Assembly (NCBI GenBank): GCA_900759715.1
Contig: CAAEXF010000058.1
Span: 108,335 to 172,334, forward strand
Origin: Clostridium_AM sp900759715
GTDB taxonomy: Bacteria; Bacillota; Clostridia; Clostridiales; Clostridiaceae
Length of the DNA stretch: 64,000 bases
Direction: 5' to 3'
Shown: one piece after another, positions 32,999 through 43,144 of the stretch
How positions within the stretch are numbered: position 1 is the first letter of the stretch
Layout: each line of letters opens with the position of its first letter
Made by a program: the position numbers and the translations under genes
The notes under the pieces: model-generated
Told to the model about the DNA's origin: nothing
The model's database searches: none
Seen by the model: only the letters and a program-made list of their open reading frames with translations

Positions 32999-35900
32999 TT
33001 ACTTAAACGGATTTGGTTTTGGCTTAATCTGCGGATTCAATCTAATTGGTTCATATCCAGGACTTACTATTGTAAAATCAGTAATACCCATTTGCTTTGC
33101 CATAGATCGTATACCTCCATTAAATCCACATGCTCTACAAGCTCTTCTATCTGTAATCAAAACTGCTGAAGTACTATTTTCACCAGCCATTTTTGCCTGA
33201 TAGAATACATCACCTTCAGCATGTGTCGCAGTCTGAGGATTTACAGTAAATTCTGATCTAACATCTTTACCATGCCCATTTCTTCCATAGTATTCATTAT
33301 CTCCGATTATTAATTTTCCTGCTGTATGCTTATCTTCTGGACTACCTGCAACAGGCATTCCTTGTTCTCTTCTATATTCTGCTAAATCATCAAAATGTTT
33401 TGAATAATCGTTACTCTCATTACCTTTACCCGCCCCCTTAGTCTTCATCTTATCATATGCTTCCGTTGGAGAAAGACCTTGATTTCTTAAATCCTTATAC
33501 TCCTCATATATTCTTTGCTTATTTTCTGGGCAAATTGCATAGCCACTAGGATCATAATAAATAATAGGATTATTTGCACAATAAGCATAAAGATTTAACC
33601 CATCGCCTCTATAAACATCTTCCTGAGTAAACCTACCAATAACAGGATTATAGAATCTAGCTCTTAAATAATACTGACCTGTAATACCATCAAACTGTTG
33701 ACCTGTATAAGTTATTCTATTATGAACTTTTTCTTTGGAATCAAGAATATTACCAAATGCATCGTAATAATATTCATTTTTAACTTTTTCATTCTTATCA
33801 GTAATAAATATTGTACTACCGTGTTCATCTACAGTATAGTAGTATCTATTTAAATTAGCTTCTGAATCTCTGCTAAAATCTGCAATATCAGCTGCAACAA
33901 CTTCATATCCCCTAGTAAATCTAGAAATTACATTAAAGTCCTTATCAGTTTCAACTAAAACATTATCCTTATGGAATATAAATTTAGTTAACTTTTCATT
34001 TTCCTCAATCTCGGCTCTTAACCCTTCAGTATCATATCTACTAACTAAAGTATTTCCATCTTTAGTTATAGCTTTAACTTGTTGATTTAAAGTATTATAC
34101 TCAAAGATATTATTTCCAGTTGTTGTTTCTTCTTTTATTGTATTGCCTTGTTTATCATAAGTAAAGTAATTTATTCCATTTTTATTATGAAGTTCTTTTA
34201 ATTGGTTCTTTACATTGTAAACATACTTTTCAGTTATATCATTTGTTGTTTTAGTTAACCTATTTCCTACTTTATCATAAGTGAAGTTTTCGCATCGATC
34301 ATCATAACTTGCTTCTTTAAGCCTATTCATGCTGTCATAGGTGTAGAAATTTTTATGCTTTGAGCTTACTTTTTGCAATCTATTTCCATTTAAATCATAA
34401 GCATAATTATAATCAACTAACACTTCACCAGTTGATGAAATTGTAACTAAGCTTTGAACATTACCATCACCATCATAGGTATAATCAGTTTTTAAGCCAT
34501 TTCCAACTGTTACTGATTTTATACTATTATTTTTATAATAATCGTAGGTTGCTAAAGTGTTTTCTTTATCATCTTGAATTAGTTTAACTCTGTTAGCATC
34601 ATCATAACTATAAATACTGCTCTTTCCTGTTATGTCTTTTATACTCTTAATATTATTATTTTTATCATAAGTATATCTTAAAAGAGTTCTTCCTGAAGCA
34701 CTCTTAGCCTCAAGCATTCCTTCAATATTATAAGCATATTCATACTGCATATTTCCTGTATATGCACGCTTTAATGTTCCATCTGAATTGTATTTAAACC
34801 TTTGGTCTATTACGTTTAGCTTATTCTTATTTTGATCTTCTGCCTTTTCTACTTTATATTTTTGTTGTTCTAGCTCTTGTTTTTCTTGTCTTTCTTTTTT
34901 ATCTTTTAACCTTTCAGTAAAGCTTCTTCTTGGAGATGCTTGAGTTAATGGGCTGGTTAAGAAACCTTCTTCTGACTTTTTATTAGCCTCCTCAATTACT
35001 TTTAATCTATCTTCCTCAGCCTTTTTTGCTTCTAAAGCTATTGATTCCTCATCAACTTGATAAGCTTTTACTGAAATTATATTTCTATCTAGGTTATACC
35101 TTCTGTCTACATGATTTTGATTTCTATCAATGTGTTTAGTTAGATTACCTTCGCTATCATAATAGAAATATTCACTGTTTCCTTCTTGATCTTTTATTTC
35201 ACATACTTGTCCTAAGCTGTTGTAGAAATATTCTATAGTTCCACCATTTGCATCAGTAGTACTTGTTATATTTCCCGCATAGTCGTAAGTATACTTTTCA
35301 ACTCCGCCTTCTGGTGTTGTTATTTGAATAATTCTTCCCCAGTCATCTAATAGATAGCTAGCTTCATTTCCATTACCGTCTGTGATTCCAGTAATGTTTC
35401 CTCTTGCATCATATTTATAGCTTTGAGCTGTTTTATTTTCTTTTCTTGAGTTTGGAGTAACAATATCTTTAATTTGTCCAAGCAGAGTATACGTATATTC
35501 TACTTTATTGTTTTCTCCATCAATTGAAGTTTTAAGATTTCCTTTAGGATCATAAGTATTTTTAGTTACTGTTTCACCTAAAGCATTTTTAACTTCAATA
35601 ACTTGTCCTTTTAGGTTATAAGAATAAGTAGTACCGACTCCATCATCTTTAAATTCATCATATTGTTCTGGTAACACTTGTTTTACTATTCTATCATTTT
35701 TATCATAGAATAATCTTGTTGTGTTTCCTGAGAAATTTATGAAATGAGTAAGTCTATTTTGAGCATCATAGACATATGATTTTTGCTTTTTATCTTCTTC
35801 AAAATCTAACTTCTCAAATAATCTCTCATTTTCTTTTTTGTTTTCACATCTCTCAGACCAATGTACTGCATAATCATTTTCACTTACATATTTATTACTT

Positions 35901-38900
35901 ATAAGCTTAGCATCTTCTCCAGAATATTCACTTATACTTGTTATGTTGTTTGCTTTATCATATTTATAAACATAACTTCTAAAGATTCCATTCTCATCAT
36001 CTTTTTCATGCTGCTCTATAACTCTATCAATTTCATCATAAACTCTTCCTATTTCATAGCCTTTTGGGGTTATGATCTTTGTTATATTTCCATTCTTATC
36101 ATATTCATAGCTTGTAATTGCCCAAACATTTTTTCCAACAGTTTCTGGTGATACAAAGCCTCCGTTTATTTCTTCTTTCTTTTGAATTAGATTTCCTACT
36201 TTATCGTAAATATAATGAATGGCTTTTGTAGTTGCATCATTAATCTTAAAGCTTTCATAAGTCTTATTGTTTAAGCAGTCATATTTGTATTTTGCCTTTG
36301 CTCCATACTTGTCCTTAACTACAACAAGCCTATTTTCTTCATCATATTCAAAGTAAATTTCATGATAGCTGTTGCATACTTCATTCTCAGATACTAATGC
36401 TATTCCATGCTTTTCTAAGATTTTATTGCTGTTTTTATCATAAGCATAGCAGGTTACATTATACTTAATCTCTCCTTCATCTTTTTCTGCTGGAACTCTC
36501 TTTTCAATTAAGTTTCCAAGTAAGTCGTATTTAAATAAAGTAGCATTTCCTTCATTATCTATTTCTTTAATGATATTTCCGTGAAGGTCATATTCAAAGG
36601 TCTTTTCTGCTATACCTTCTTCATTTATTATTGATCTAAGTCTATTCATTGAATCATAAGTGTAGCTAAATCCTATTCCATCATCAGTTTCCTTATTGTA
36701 GTATTCCGGACTTATATGTCTTATAACATTTCCATTTGAATCATAGAAGAACCTTTCTACTCCACCATCAGGATATATTGTTTTTATTTTTCTATTATCT
36801 TTGTCATAAACATATTCTATTCCTAGTCCGTCGTAGGTTTCAGAATTATAATAGTTAGGATTTATTTCTTTTATTATATTTCCTTCAGTATCTCTTATAC
36901 TCTTTTCTACAATTCCAAGTGGATTTTTTATACTTACAAGCCTATCCATATGGTTATAAGTATATTTATAGCCTTCATCAGAAATACTTCCTTTTATACA
37001 TGCATTTGGAGTATAGAGGCTTATTAAATTACCCATGTTGTCGTAATTTTTTATTGTTACATTTCCATTGGCATCCTTTATACTTGCAACAAAATTTAAG
37101 TTATTATAACCAAATTCTATTGTTCCATAATCTGTTGTTATTTCAGTATTTCTTCCTACTTTATCATACTCATATTCATACTCATATCCACTATTTGTGA
37201 TTACTCTTACTGGGTCTTTTCCTTGTTTTCCTTCTAAGTCACTTGCATTTGCATACTCATAATTAGATGTATTTCCATTACCATCAGTTTTACTTAGAAT
37301 TCTTCCATAAGAGTCATATTTATAACTTTCAGTTGTCCAATTTCCGACTGAAATCTTTGTTTTCTTCTCTATTAAATTACCTGTGCTGTCATAAGCATAG
37401 ATAATTTCTTTTTCTTCATTATCTGCTTCTTTAATTAGGTTTCCATTTTCATCGTAACTGTATTCTGTTATTAATCCACTTGGTAATGTTTCTTTTAATA
37501 AATTACCAAACTCATCATAAACTTTGTGAGTTTCAAAGCCATTTCTGTCTTTTATATAAATCTTGTTTTGATAATCATCATATTCATATTCTTGAGCACT
37601 TCCATCTTCATAAAATAAGTGTGTTACTAATCCATCTTTATTATATTTTGTTTTTTCTGTTCTTTGACTTCCATTGTAATAGAAGATATTTTCTCTTTCT
37701 CCTTCATCATAGCTTGCTGTCGCAAAATCTCCATTTGGATATTCCTGCCTTATTACTCGTCCCTTCTTATCAAAGAAGTTTTTAGTATAAGTATGGCCAT
37801 TTGCATCTGTTACACTGCTTATATAACCTTTTTCATCATAGGTATACCTTGTAATTCCTTGATCTACTTGTATAACATCTGTTAGATAATCCCCATCATA
37901 TTTGTATTGAACTGTTCTTCCTAACTCATCTTTTATTTCAATTATCTTTCCATCTTTATATGTGAAGAATAATTTATAATTTGAGAAAGTTGTTAAAGTT
38001 TCTATATTATTTCCTATATACTCTATAATCAGTTTGTTTCCAAACTTATTTGTTATAGTTAAGAGTTTTCCCGAGTTATCATATTTATAATTTTTTTTGT
38101 CTTTATTAGATTTGAATATCCAATAATCTTTTTCTTTCTTTAAGAAATATATTTGTGCTCCACCTTTATCATTAATCCATTTTTCATCAACTTTATTAAA
38201 GGTTTCAATATGTCCGTCAGTACAAAGTACTCTTACTTTTTCCTCTTCAAACTCTAAGAAACTTTCAAAATTTGGTTTCCAGCCCTTACCTAATGAGCTG
38301 ACTCCATCATTTAATGATTCATATTTTCTTTCAATTATAAATTCTTCATGAATATCTGGCAGTACAATATCTGTTGATGGAATATATAAACTTCCTGTTA
38401 CTGAATCAACTGGGTCTAAGCTACAGTTCTTATTTTCATTATATTTATTGGATGTTTTATCAGAAATGGATTTTTCACTAGATTTCTTAGATGCTTCTCC
38501 ACTTTCTCCTTTAGCACCTTTTCCTTTTCCCATGGAAAAACCTCTAGAAGCTCCTCCCATGCCTATTGCATTACTAATTAAATTACCGTAACTCTCAAAA
38601 CCACTATTTATTTTTCCATCATCTAAAAAGTCAGATACTAACCCAAATCCTCCGGCTACACCTCCATCAATCACTGCTCCTTTTCCTAGTTTAGCAAGTG
38701 TTCCTAAGGTTCCTCCACCAGTTACCCATCCTACTGCTAATCCATTAATAATGGTTGTTGTCCACTTAAGTGCATTATATGCGGCTTCATTGCCGCCACA
38801 TACAGTATCCCTCATAAAATTCTTGGATTTCGAATAATCTCCACCCTGGACTTTCTTATAATCTTGAATTCCTTCTGCTGCTTGTGAGCCTCCTATAACT

Positions 38901-40624
38901 GCTCCTAAAGCTCCACTTGCCATTATTGCACCACCAACTGCAAGAGCCGCTCCACCTGTTAATACTGTTGCACCTAGTATTACAGCAGCTCCTGCGACTA
39001 CAGCTGCTACACCTAAAGCTGCTGCAAAGAAACCATTAGCAGTCTTTGATTTTGCTTGATCAATCTTTGCTTTTTCAAATTCTAATGCTCCTGCATTAAT
39101 TTGATCTATTTGAGCCTGAGCATCTGTATTTTGCCACTCAGTTACTGCTGCTGGCATTTCTACTGGATCTTTACTTGTCCCCTCAAAATTAATTTTAGTA
39201 GCACCTAAGGATGTTTCTTCAACTACTCTAAAGCCTATAGTACCTCCCTTTGATACTTCTAGTTTACTTTTAGCTGAAAGTTCTATGCTTTGTGGCCTAA
39301 AGGGTGGTACATCTCCACTGCCCTCCCTCATTCCAAGTTGTAAATCTTCTGTAGCTGTAAGATTTATATTTTGTCCCTTAAGAGATACATCCCCTGATTG
39401 TGCTAAGTTTAAACTTACACATCCACCACCTGGTGAAAAATTCATGTCACTTGGTGTTAATTTCATTTCACTTCCACTTGTATGGGAAAATGATTTAATA
39501 TCTGGATTTTGAGTTTTACTTGCATATTTCGCTGCTCCATCTGCACTTCTTACTGCATGGACAGCAATTGCTCCTTTTTCATCATTGGTTGGAAAATAGA
39601 TATGCACCTTACTTTCCTTCTCCGGCATACAATACCATGCACTACTTTCTATGGCATAAGTAAAGTACTTTTGATTTGAGCATGCTTCATACACTGGATC
39701 TATTTCAAAATGAACACTCATGGTATTTCCCTGTACATCCTTAACTGTTGCAGGAATACTCATTCCAAAAATCTTATGATTTACCATATAAGTTGTTCTA
39801 AGTCCTCTTTCAAGACCTAAAGTATATATTGTTCTAATTTCTTCTTTATAGACTTCAGTATGAATTTTTGCTACTACACATTCAACCTTATTAAATAAAA
39901 CCTTCTCACCAAGTATTAATTTAATTGGACTTACAATATTCCAAGTTGTATATTCTTGAAGAAAATTTTCTTCAAATCCCATAGCCTCTCGCTTATTGAA
40001 GCAATCAATATCTTTTACTACTTCATAGTCATCTATATTTATTTCTTGATTGTTATTTAAATCTGGTATTCCAAAGTGAAATCGTCCATAATCTTCAGTA
40101 GCTTCAGCAAGCAATACACCATTAAAATGGCTTGCTATACGCTTAAAAAATTCCCAATCTGTTTCTTCATATTGAAGCACAAATTCTCCTATTGCTTGTC
40201 CGTTTGTTATTCTGTCTGTAAAGGCTTTATTGTTATAGACTTCTAACACCTTTGTTATAACTTGCTGATAAGTCATGCCTAAATTACAAAAAGTTCTGCT
40301 ATTTTTCTTAATATCAAAATCCTTTGTGTAAGAAACACATTGTAATTCCATAACATGAACTCCGCTTTCATAAGACATAGAAACTTCATTTATTTTTCCT
40401 ACAAATAGCTTAGTTTCTGCACCTATATCTTCTTTAACCTTTGATACAATTACCTTTTCTTCACTAACATTTTTATTTATATATTCTAATATTTTTCCTT
40501 CTTCTATTAATAATTTTAGTTTTAAATATGCATGATCATTAATACGGTCTAATATATCTATATCTTCAACTTGAATTGCATCATAAGGTGTCTCTATTTT
40601 TAAACCTTTGTATGTTATTATCAT
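32999..40624 (-). CDS. VgrG-Rhs effector with C-terminal deaminase toxin
   Basis: 2541 aa from the ATG at 40624, which follows GGGGGAGG; an earlier in-frame start lies inside the PAAR-like gene. Residues about 1-360 resemble VgrG (gp27-like, then a gp5-type OB region with WYCMPEKESKVHIYFPTNDE). A hydrophobic A/G-rich helical region at about 530-690, the prePAAR-like membrane-active segment of Rhs effectors, precedes the DUF6531 plug CSLDPVDSVTGSLYIPSTDI and many YD repeats. The shell ends at RFYNPVIGRFTQEDVYRGDGLNLYAYCANNPIIYYDPSG (Asp about 2358). The 184-residue tip has the deaminase zinc site THAEGD (about 2467) and CRAC (2496-2499). Spike, cocoon and toxin are one polypeptide. Confidence 0.9.
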   Translation of the reverse strand: MIITYKGLKIETPYDAIQVEDIDILDRINDHAYLKLKLLIEEGKILEYINKNVSEEKVIVSKVKEDIGAETKLFVGKINEVSMSYESGVHVMELQCVSYTKDFDIKKNSRTFCNLGMTYQQVITKVLEVYNNKAFTDRITNGQAIGEFVLQYEETDWEFFKRIASHFNGVLLAEATEDYGRFHFGIPDLNNNQEINIDDYEVVKDIDCFNKREAMGFEENFLQEYTTWNIVSPIKLILGEKVLFNKVECVVAKIHTEVYKEEIRTIYTLGLERGLRTTYMVNHKIFGMSIPATVKDVQGNTMSVHFEIDPVYEACSNQKYFTYAIESSAWYCMPEKESKVHIYFPTNDEKGAIAVHAVRSADGAAKYASKTQNPDIKSFSHTSGSEMKLTPSDMNFSPGGGCVSLNLAQSGDVSLKGQNINLTATEDLQLGMREGSGDVPPFRPQSIELSAKSKLEVSKGGTIGFRVVEETSLGATKINFEGTSKDPVEMPAAVTEWQNTDAQAQIDQINAGALEFEKAKIDQAKSKTANGFFAAALGVAAVVAGAAVILGATVLTGGAALAVGGAIMASGALGAVIGGSQAAEGIQDYKKVQGGDYSKSKNFMRDTVCGGNEAAYNALKWTTTIINGLAVGWVTGGGTLGTLAKLGKGAVIDGGVAGGFGLVSDFLDDGKINSGFESYGNLISNAIGMGGASRGFSMGKGKGAKGESGEASKKSSEKSISDKTSNKYNENKNCSLDPVDSVTGSLYIPSTDIVLPDIHEEFIIERKYESLNDGVSSLGKGWKPNFESFLEFEEEKVRVLCTDGHIETFNKVDEKWINDKGGAQIYFLKKEKDYWIFKSNKDKKNYKYDNSGKLLTITNKFGNKLIIEYIGNNIETLTTFSNYKLFFTYKDGKIIEIKDELGRTVQYKYDGDYLTDVIQVDQGITRYTYDEKGYISSVTDANGHTYTKNFFDKKGRVIRQEYPNGDFATASYDEGERENIFYYNGSQRTEKTKYNKDGLVTHLFYEDGSAQEYEYDDYQNKIYIKDRNGFETHKVYDEFGNLLKETLPSGLITEYSYDENGNLIKEADNEEKEIIYAYDSTGNLIEKKTKISVGNWTTESYKYDSYGRILSKTDGNGNTSNYEYANASDLEGKQGKDPVRVITNSGYEYEYEYDKVGRNTEITTDYGTIEFGYNNLNFVASIKDANGNVTIKNYDNMGNLISLYTPNACIKGSISDEGYKYTYNHMDRLVSIKNPLGIVEKSIRDTEGNIIKEINPNYYNSETYDGLGIEYVYDKDNRKIKTIYPDGGVERFFYDSNGNVIRHISPEYYNKETDDGIGFSYTYDSMNRLRSIINEEGIAEKTFEYDLHGNIIKEIDNEGNATLFKYDLLGNLIEKRVPAEKDEGEIKYNVTCYAYDKNSNKILEKHGIALVSENEVCNSYHEIYFEYDEENRLVVVKDKYGAKAKYKYDCLNNKTYESFKINDATTKAIHYIYDKVGNLIQKKEEINGGFVSPETVGKNVWAITSYEYDKNGNITKIITPKGYEIGRVYDEIDRVIEQHEKDDENGIFRSYVYKYDKANNITSISEYSGEDAKLISNKYVSENDYAVHWSERCENKKENERLFEKLDFEEDKKQKSYVYDAQNRLTHFINFSGNTTRLFYDKNDRIVKQVLPEQYDEFKDDGVGTTYSYNLKGQVIEVKNALGETVTKNTYDPKGNLKTSIDGENNKVEYTYTLLGQIKDIVTPNSRKENKTAQSYKYDARGNITGITDGNGNEASYLLDDWGRIIQITTPEGGVEKYTYDYAGNITSTTDANGGTIEYFYNSLGQVCEIKDQEGNSEYFYYDSEGNLTKHIDRNQNHVDRRYNLDRNIISVKAYQVDEESIALEAKKAEEDRLKVIEEANKKSEEGFLTSPLTQASPRRSFTERLKDKKERQEKQELEQQKYKVEKAEDQNKNKLNVIDQRFKYNSDGTLKRAYTGNMQYEYAYNIEGMLEAKSASGRTLLRYTYDKNNNIKSIKDITGKSSIYSYDDANRVKLIQDDKENTLATYDYYKNNSIKSVTVGNGLKTDYTYDGDGNVQSLVTISSTGEVLVDYNYAYDLNGNRLQKVSSKHKNFYTYDSMNRLKEASYDDRCENFTYDKVGNRLTKTTNDITEKYVYNVKNQLKELHNKNGINYFTYDKQGNTIKEETTTGNNIFEYNTLNQQVKAITKDGNTLVSRYDTEGLRAEIEENEKLTKFIFHKDNVLVETDKDFNVISRFTRGYEVVAADIADFSRDSEANLNRYYYTVDEHGSTIFITDKNEKVKNEYYYDAFGNILDSKEKVHNRITYTGQQFDGITGQYYLRARFYNPVIGRFTQEDVYRGDGLNLYAYCANNPIIYYDPSGYAICPENKQRIYEEYKDLRNQGLSPTEAYDKMKTKGAGKGNESNDYSKHFDDLAEYRREQGMPVAGSPEDKHTAGKLIIGDNEYYGRNGHGKDVRSEFTVNPQTATHAEGDVFYQAKMAGENSTSAVLITDRRACRACGFNGGIRSMAKQMGITDFTIVSPGYEPIRLNPQIKPKPNPFK

Positions 40625-40662
40625 ATAGCGCCTCCCCCTTATCTTTGATTTACGATTTTTAT

Positions 40663-41478
40663 CTATTTTTCTTGTCCACATGTATAGAATTTAATTGCGC
40701 CTCCAAAAACACACATAGTCGTACATCTTCCAAGTAATGCAGGTTTACCATCAACAAGAACTGTTTCTTCTCCATCTATCCACTTTAAATCTCCATCTAT
40801 GGAACATTTGCATACACCTGCACATTGTTTTAATAACTCTTCATCTATGGTACCTACTTCCTTAGCCGCTCCAAATAAATCCATAACTCTATCAAAAAAG
40901 CCTTTCTTTCTATCCTGTGCTTTTTTTAGCACTTCTTTAGCAGCTTCTTGTACACTAGGATTTTTAGGGCTTTGACAAACTTTAAAACTTATTATGTTTG
41001 TATTTGGCACACAATCTTCCACATTAAGTTGTGCAATATCATTTATATATTGACCATGACTTACAGGTATTACAAGGTAACTTCTGTCAGGGGAACAACT
41101 GCATTCAATAATAGCTGCATTAACGATATATTGTTTTTTAAGATTTTCGAGTCTATCTTTTTCTGCTTGTTCAGCTTTTGCTTGTTCGGCTTTTGCAGCC
41201 TCCTCTTTTGCCTTTTCTTCCTCTGATTGTTTTTTACCTATATTACATAATTTTTTTACTATATTAATATCATTCTTAATAGTTTCAATTTTTCCATCTA
41301 CAAAGTTTTCAGCGTCAGTTACAAGTGTTGCGCCAACCACTCCACCATACTTTTCTTGCATTTTCTTGTCACTTTTATCTGAAAATACACTTTCAGAACT
41401 TGAGCTTGAATTTTCAAATTGTTCTTTTACCTCTCCAGGATTTAATTTATAACTATTTTGTATATTTTCTTCAGCCAT
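40663..41478 (-). CDS. DUF4280 PAAR-like spike-tip protein
   Basis: 271 aa. The N-terminal third is a charged coiled coil rich in E, K, A, Q (about 85-115). The rest is the DUF4280 domain: IVNAAIIECSCSPDRSYLVIPVSHGQY, VPNTNIISFKVCQSPKNP, CAGVCKCSIDGDLKWIDGEETVLVDGKPALLGRCTTMCVFGGAIKF. DUF4280 is a PAAR-like fold that sharpens VgrG spikes; cysteines may hold a metal. It lies directly upstream of the VgrG-Rhs gene and 38 bp from its start, fitting a spike-cap role. The start follows GAGGTGAATTAAACTC. Confidence 0.88.
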   Translation of the reverse strand: MAEENIQNSYKLNPGEVKEQFENSSSSSESVFSDKSDKKMQEKYGGVVGATLVTDAENFVDGKIETIKNDINIVKKLCNIGKKQSEEEKAKEEAAKAEQAKAEQAEKDRLENLKKQYIVNAAIIECSCSPDRSYLVIPVSHGQYINDIAQLNVEDCVPNTNIISFKVCQSPKNPSVQEAAKEVLKKAQDRKKGFFDRVMDLFGAAKEVGTIDEELLKQCAGVCKCSIDGDLKWIDGEETVLVDGKPALLGRCTTMCVFGGAIKFYTCGQEK

Positions 41479-41482
41479 GAGT

Positions 41483-42004
41483 TTAATTCACCTCAACTTC
41501 CTCAAATTTAATTCCTGTAAACACCCCTCTTTTTAGCATGCTTTCCACTACATCAAGAGATACTATAAAGTAATAATCTAAACCAGCTTCAATTTGAAAT
41601 ATATTGTAATCTCCTATTTTCTTAGAATCTAAAGCTATTTTATCTATCCATCCATTTTTTAAATAAACAGATTTATCACTCAATGCATCTAATAATTCTG
41701 GTAACACTAATCTATACACTTTCTGCTTCTTCATTTCTAAATTTGAAAATACTGCTATTTTATAAACTATGGTGTTTTCATATAACTTAAAGATTTTATG
41801 AAGTTCATCTGAGACAAGCAATACAGGTGCTTGTATAAGATCAGGATAAATACTATTTTCATTTCCTTTAACAGGCACATTTGAACAATCTTTATATTTT
41901 TCCTGGTCTTCTTTTAACAAAGTCATCTTTTGACTATTATTAAAGCCTTCTATTTCAATTGTATTTTCAAGATTTCTATCTTGCTTTAAAATAAAGTACT
42001 TCAT
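41483..42004 (-). CDS. Imm11/DUF1629-like protein
   Basis: 173 aa. MKYFILKQDRNLENTIEIEGF followed by APVLLVSDELHKIFKLYE and YRLVLPELLDALSDKS resembles proteins annotated as Imm11/DUF1629. These often lie in T6SS or Rhs loci rather than acting as a plain antitoxin. Its ATG overlaps the stop of the pentapeptide gene (ATGA), so the two are coupled. Possibly an adaptor for effector loading. Confidence 0.6.
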   Translation of the reverse strand: MKYFILKQDRNLENTIEIEGFNNSQKMTLLKEDQEKYKDCSNVPVKGNENSIYPDLIQAPVLLVSDELHKIFKLYENTIVYKIAVFSNLEMKKQKVYRLVLPELLDALSDKSVYLKNGWIDKIALDSKKIGDYNIFQIEAGLDYYFIVSLDVVESMLKRGVFTGIKFEEVEVN

Positions 42005-43104
42005 ACTTCTTCTCCTCCATCTATATATATAGTTTGAAGTTGTTCTGAAGTTAAATTGATAAATGGTATATCTTTAGAACTAAATATGGCATCTTCCAAA
42101 TTAGCTCCTTCAAAAGATACATTTTTAAACTTTGCATTTATGAAATTGGAATTTTTAAGATTAGAGTTTGAGAAATCTACATGTGTAAGTTCTGATTTTC
42201 TAAAATCCACACCTGTGCAATCTACATTACTAAAATCAGAATCTTCAACTTTGGAATTTTCAAAAGATGTTCCTATTACTCTAGCATTTGTGAATATACA
42301 GCTTTTTACTTCTGTACCCTTAAATTGCCCTCTCACTATATCGCTTTCCGAAAAGTCTATATTTTTAAGCTTACTTCCTTTAAAATTAATGAATAACATA
42401 TTTTGTTTTGCTAAATCCCCATCTTCTAATACACTGTTTTTCCACACAGTATATACAAAAGGTAACTTTTCTCCCGGCTGCTTTTTTAATTCTAAAAGTT
42501 CCTTTATATTTTTTTCTCTATTATCCATTGCAAAGAGAGTTTCACTTTTCCCTTGATATTCACTCCACTTTACTGTATAAAAATCTCCTATTGAACTTTC
42601 TTTCATCCATTCCTCTTCATCTAGATTCCACAGCAAGTTTCTTATTGTTTCTGACATACTCATATAACATTTTGCTGTAAGTTCAAATATTATTTTTTGA
42701 ATGTCATAATCATTAACTTTACCCATATAAATTCTTTTTTCTTTTATTAATTTTTCTTTAAGTCTAATAAAAGGCTTAAAGAAAAAGCTTAAATCTATCT
42801 CTTCATATATAGAATCAGAATCTAAATACCACAATGAATTATAGCCATGAATTAATATCTTATAAGATTCATTTATAATATTAATTCTAAGAAGTTCAAA
42901 TTGAAAAACTGCTATTTTATTTTCATCCTTCTCTTCCCTAGACTCCTTTGCTCTTTTTATTAAGTTTTTCATTCCTTTTATTATTAACTCTCTAACTTTT
43001 TCTTCATTATATTTAAAGTTTTTTTCAACACTTAATTTACTTTCTTCTGCTAAATTTTTGACCACTTTTTCTTTAAATTCTTCTAATGACTCTTCTCTAT
43101 TCAT
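42001..43104 (-). CDS. Pentapeptide-repeat protein
   Basis: 367 aa. Residues 1-about 240 are helical and charged without a recognised domain. From about 245 to 345 there is a pentapeptide-repeat beta-helix: LKNIDFSESDIVRGQFKGTEVKSCIFTNARVIGTSFENSKVEDSDFSNVDCTGVDFRKSELTHVDFSNSNLKNSNF. Such helices occur in T6SS spike accessory proteins. It sits between a VgrG and the PAAR-like spike cap and may bridge VgrG to effector, or shield it. Inference from position. Confidence 0.75.
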   Translation of the reverse strand: MNREESLEEFKEKVVKNLAEESKLSVEKNFKYNEEKVRELIIKGMKNLIKRAKESREEKDENKIAVFQFELLRINIINESYKILIHGYNSLWYLDSDSIYEEIDLSFFFKPFIRLKEKLIKEKRIYMGKVNDYDIQKIIFELTAKCYMSMSETIRNLLWNLDEEEWMKESSIGDFYTVKWSEYQGKSETLFAMDNREKNIKELLELKKQPGEKLPFVYTVWKNSVLEDGDLAKQNMLFINFKGSKLKNIDFSESDIVRGQFKGTEVKSCIFTNARVIGTSFENSKVEDSDFSNVDCTGVDFRKSELTHVDFSNSNLKNSNFINAKFKNVSFEGANLEDAIFSSKDIPFINLTSEQLQTIYIDGGEEV

Positions 43105-43144
43105 ACCAGCCCTTCTTTTTATCTAAATTTATATAAATAATAAT

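Noticed and set aside
36919..37885. Plus-strand frames inside the Rhs gene
   Set aside because: Shadows of the YD repeats, rich in tyrosine, histidine and leucine, with no ribosome sites.
33000..40600. Many YD-repeat units seen as a tandem DNA repeat
   Set aside because: They are protein-level repeats of the Rhs shell with diverged codons, not a DNA repeat array.
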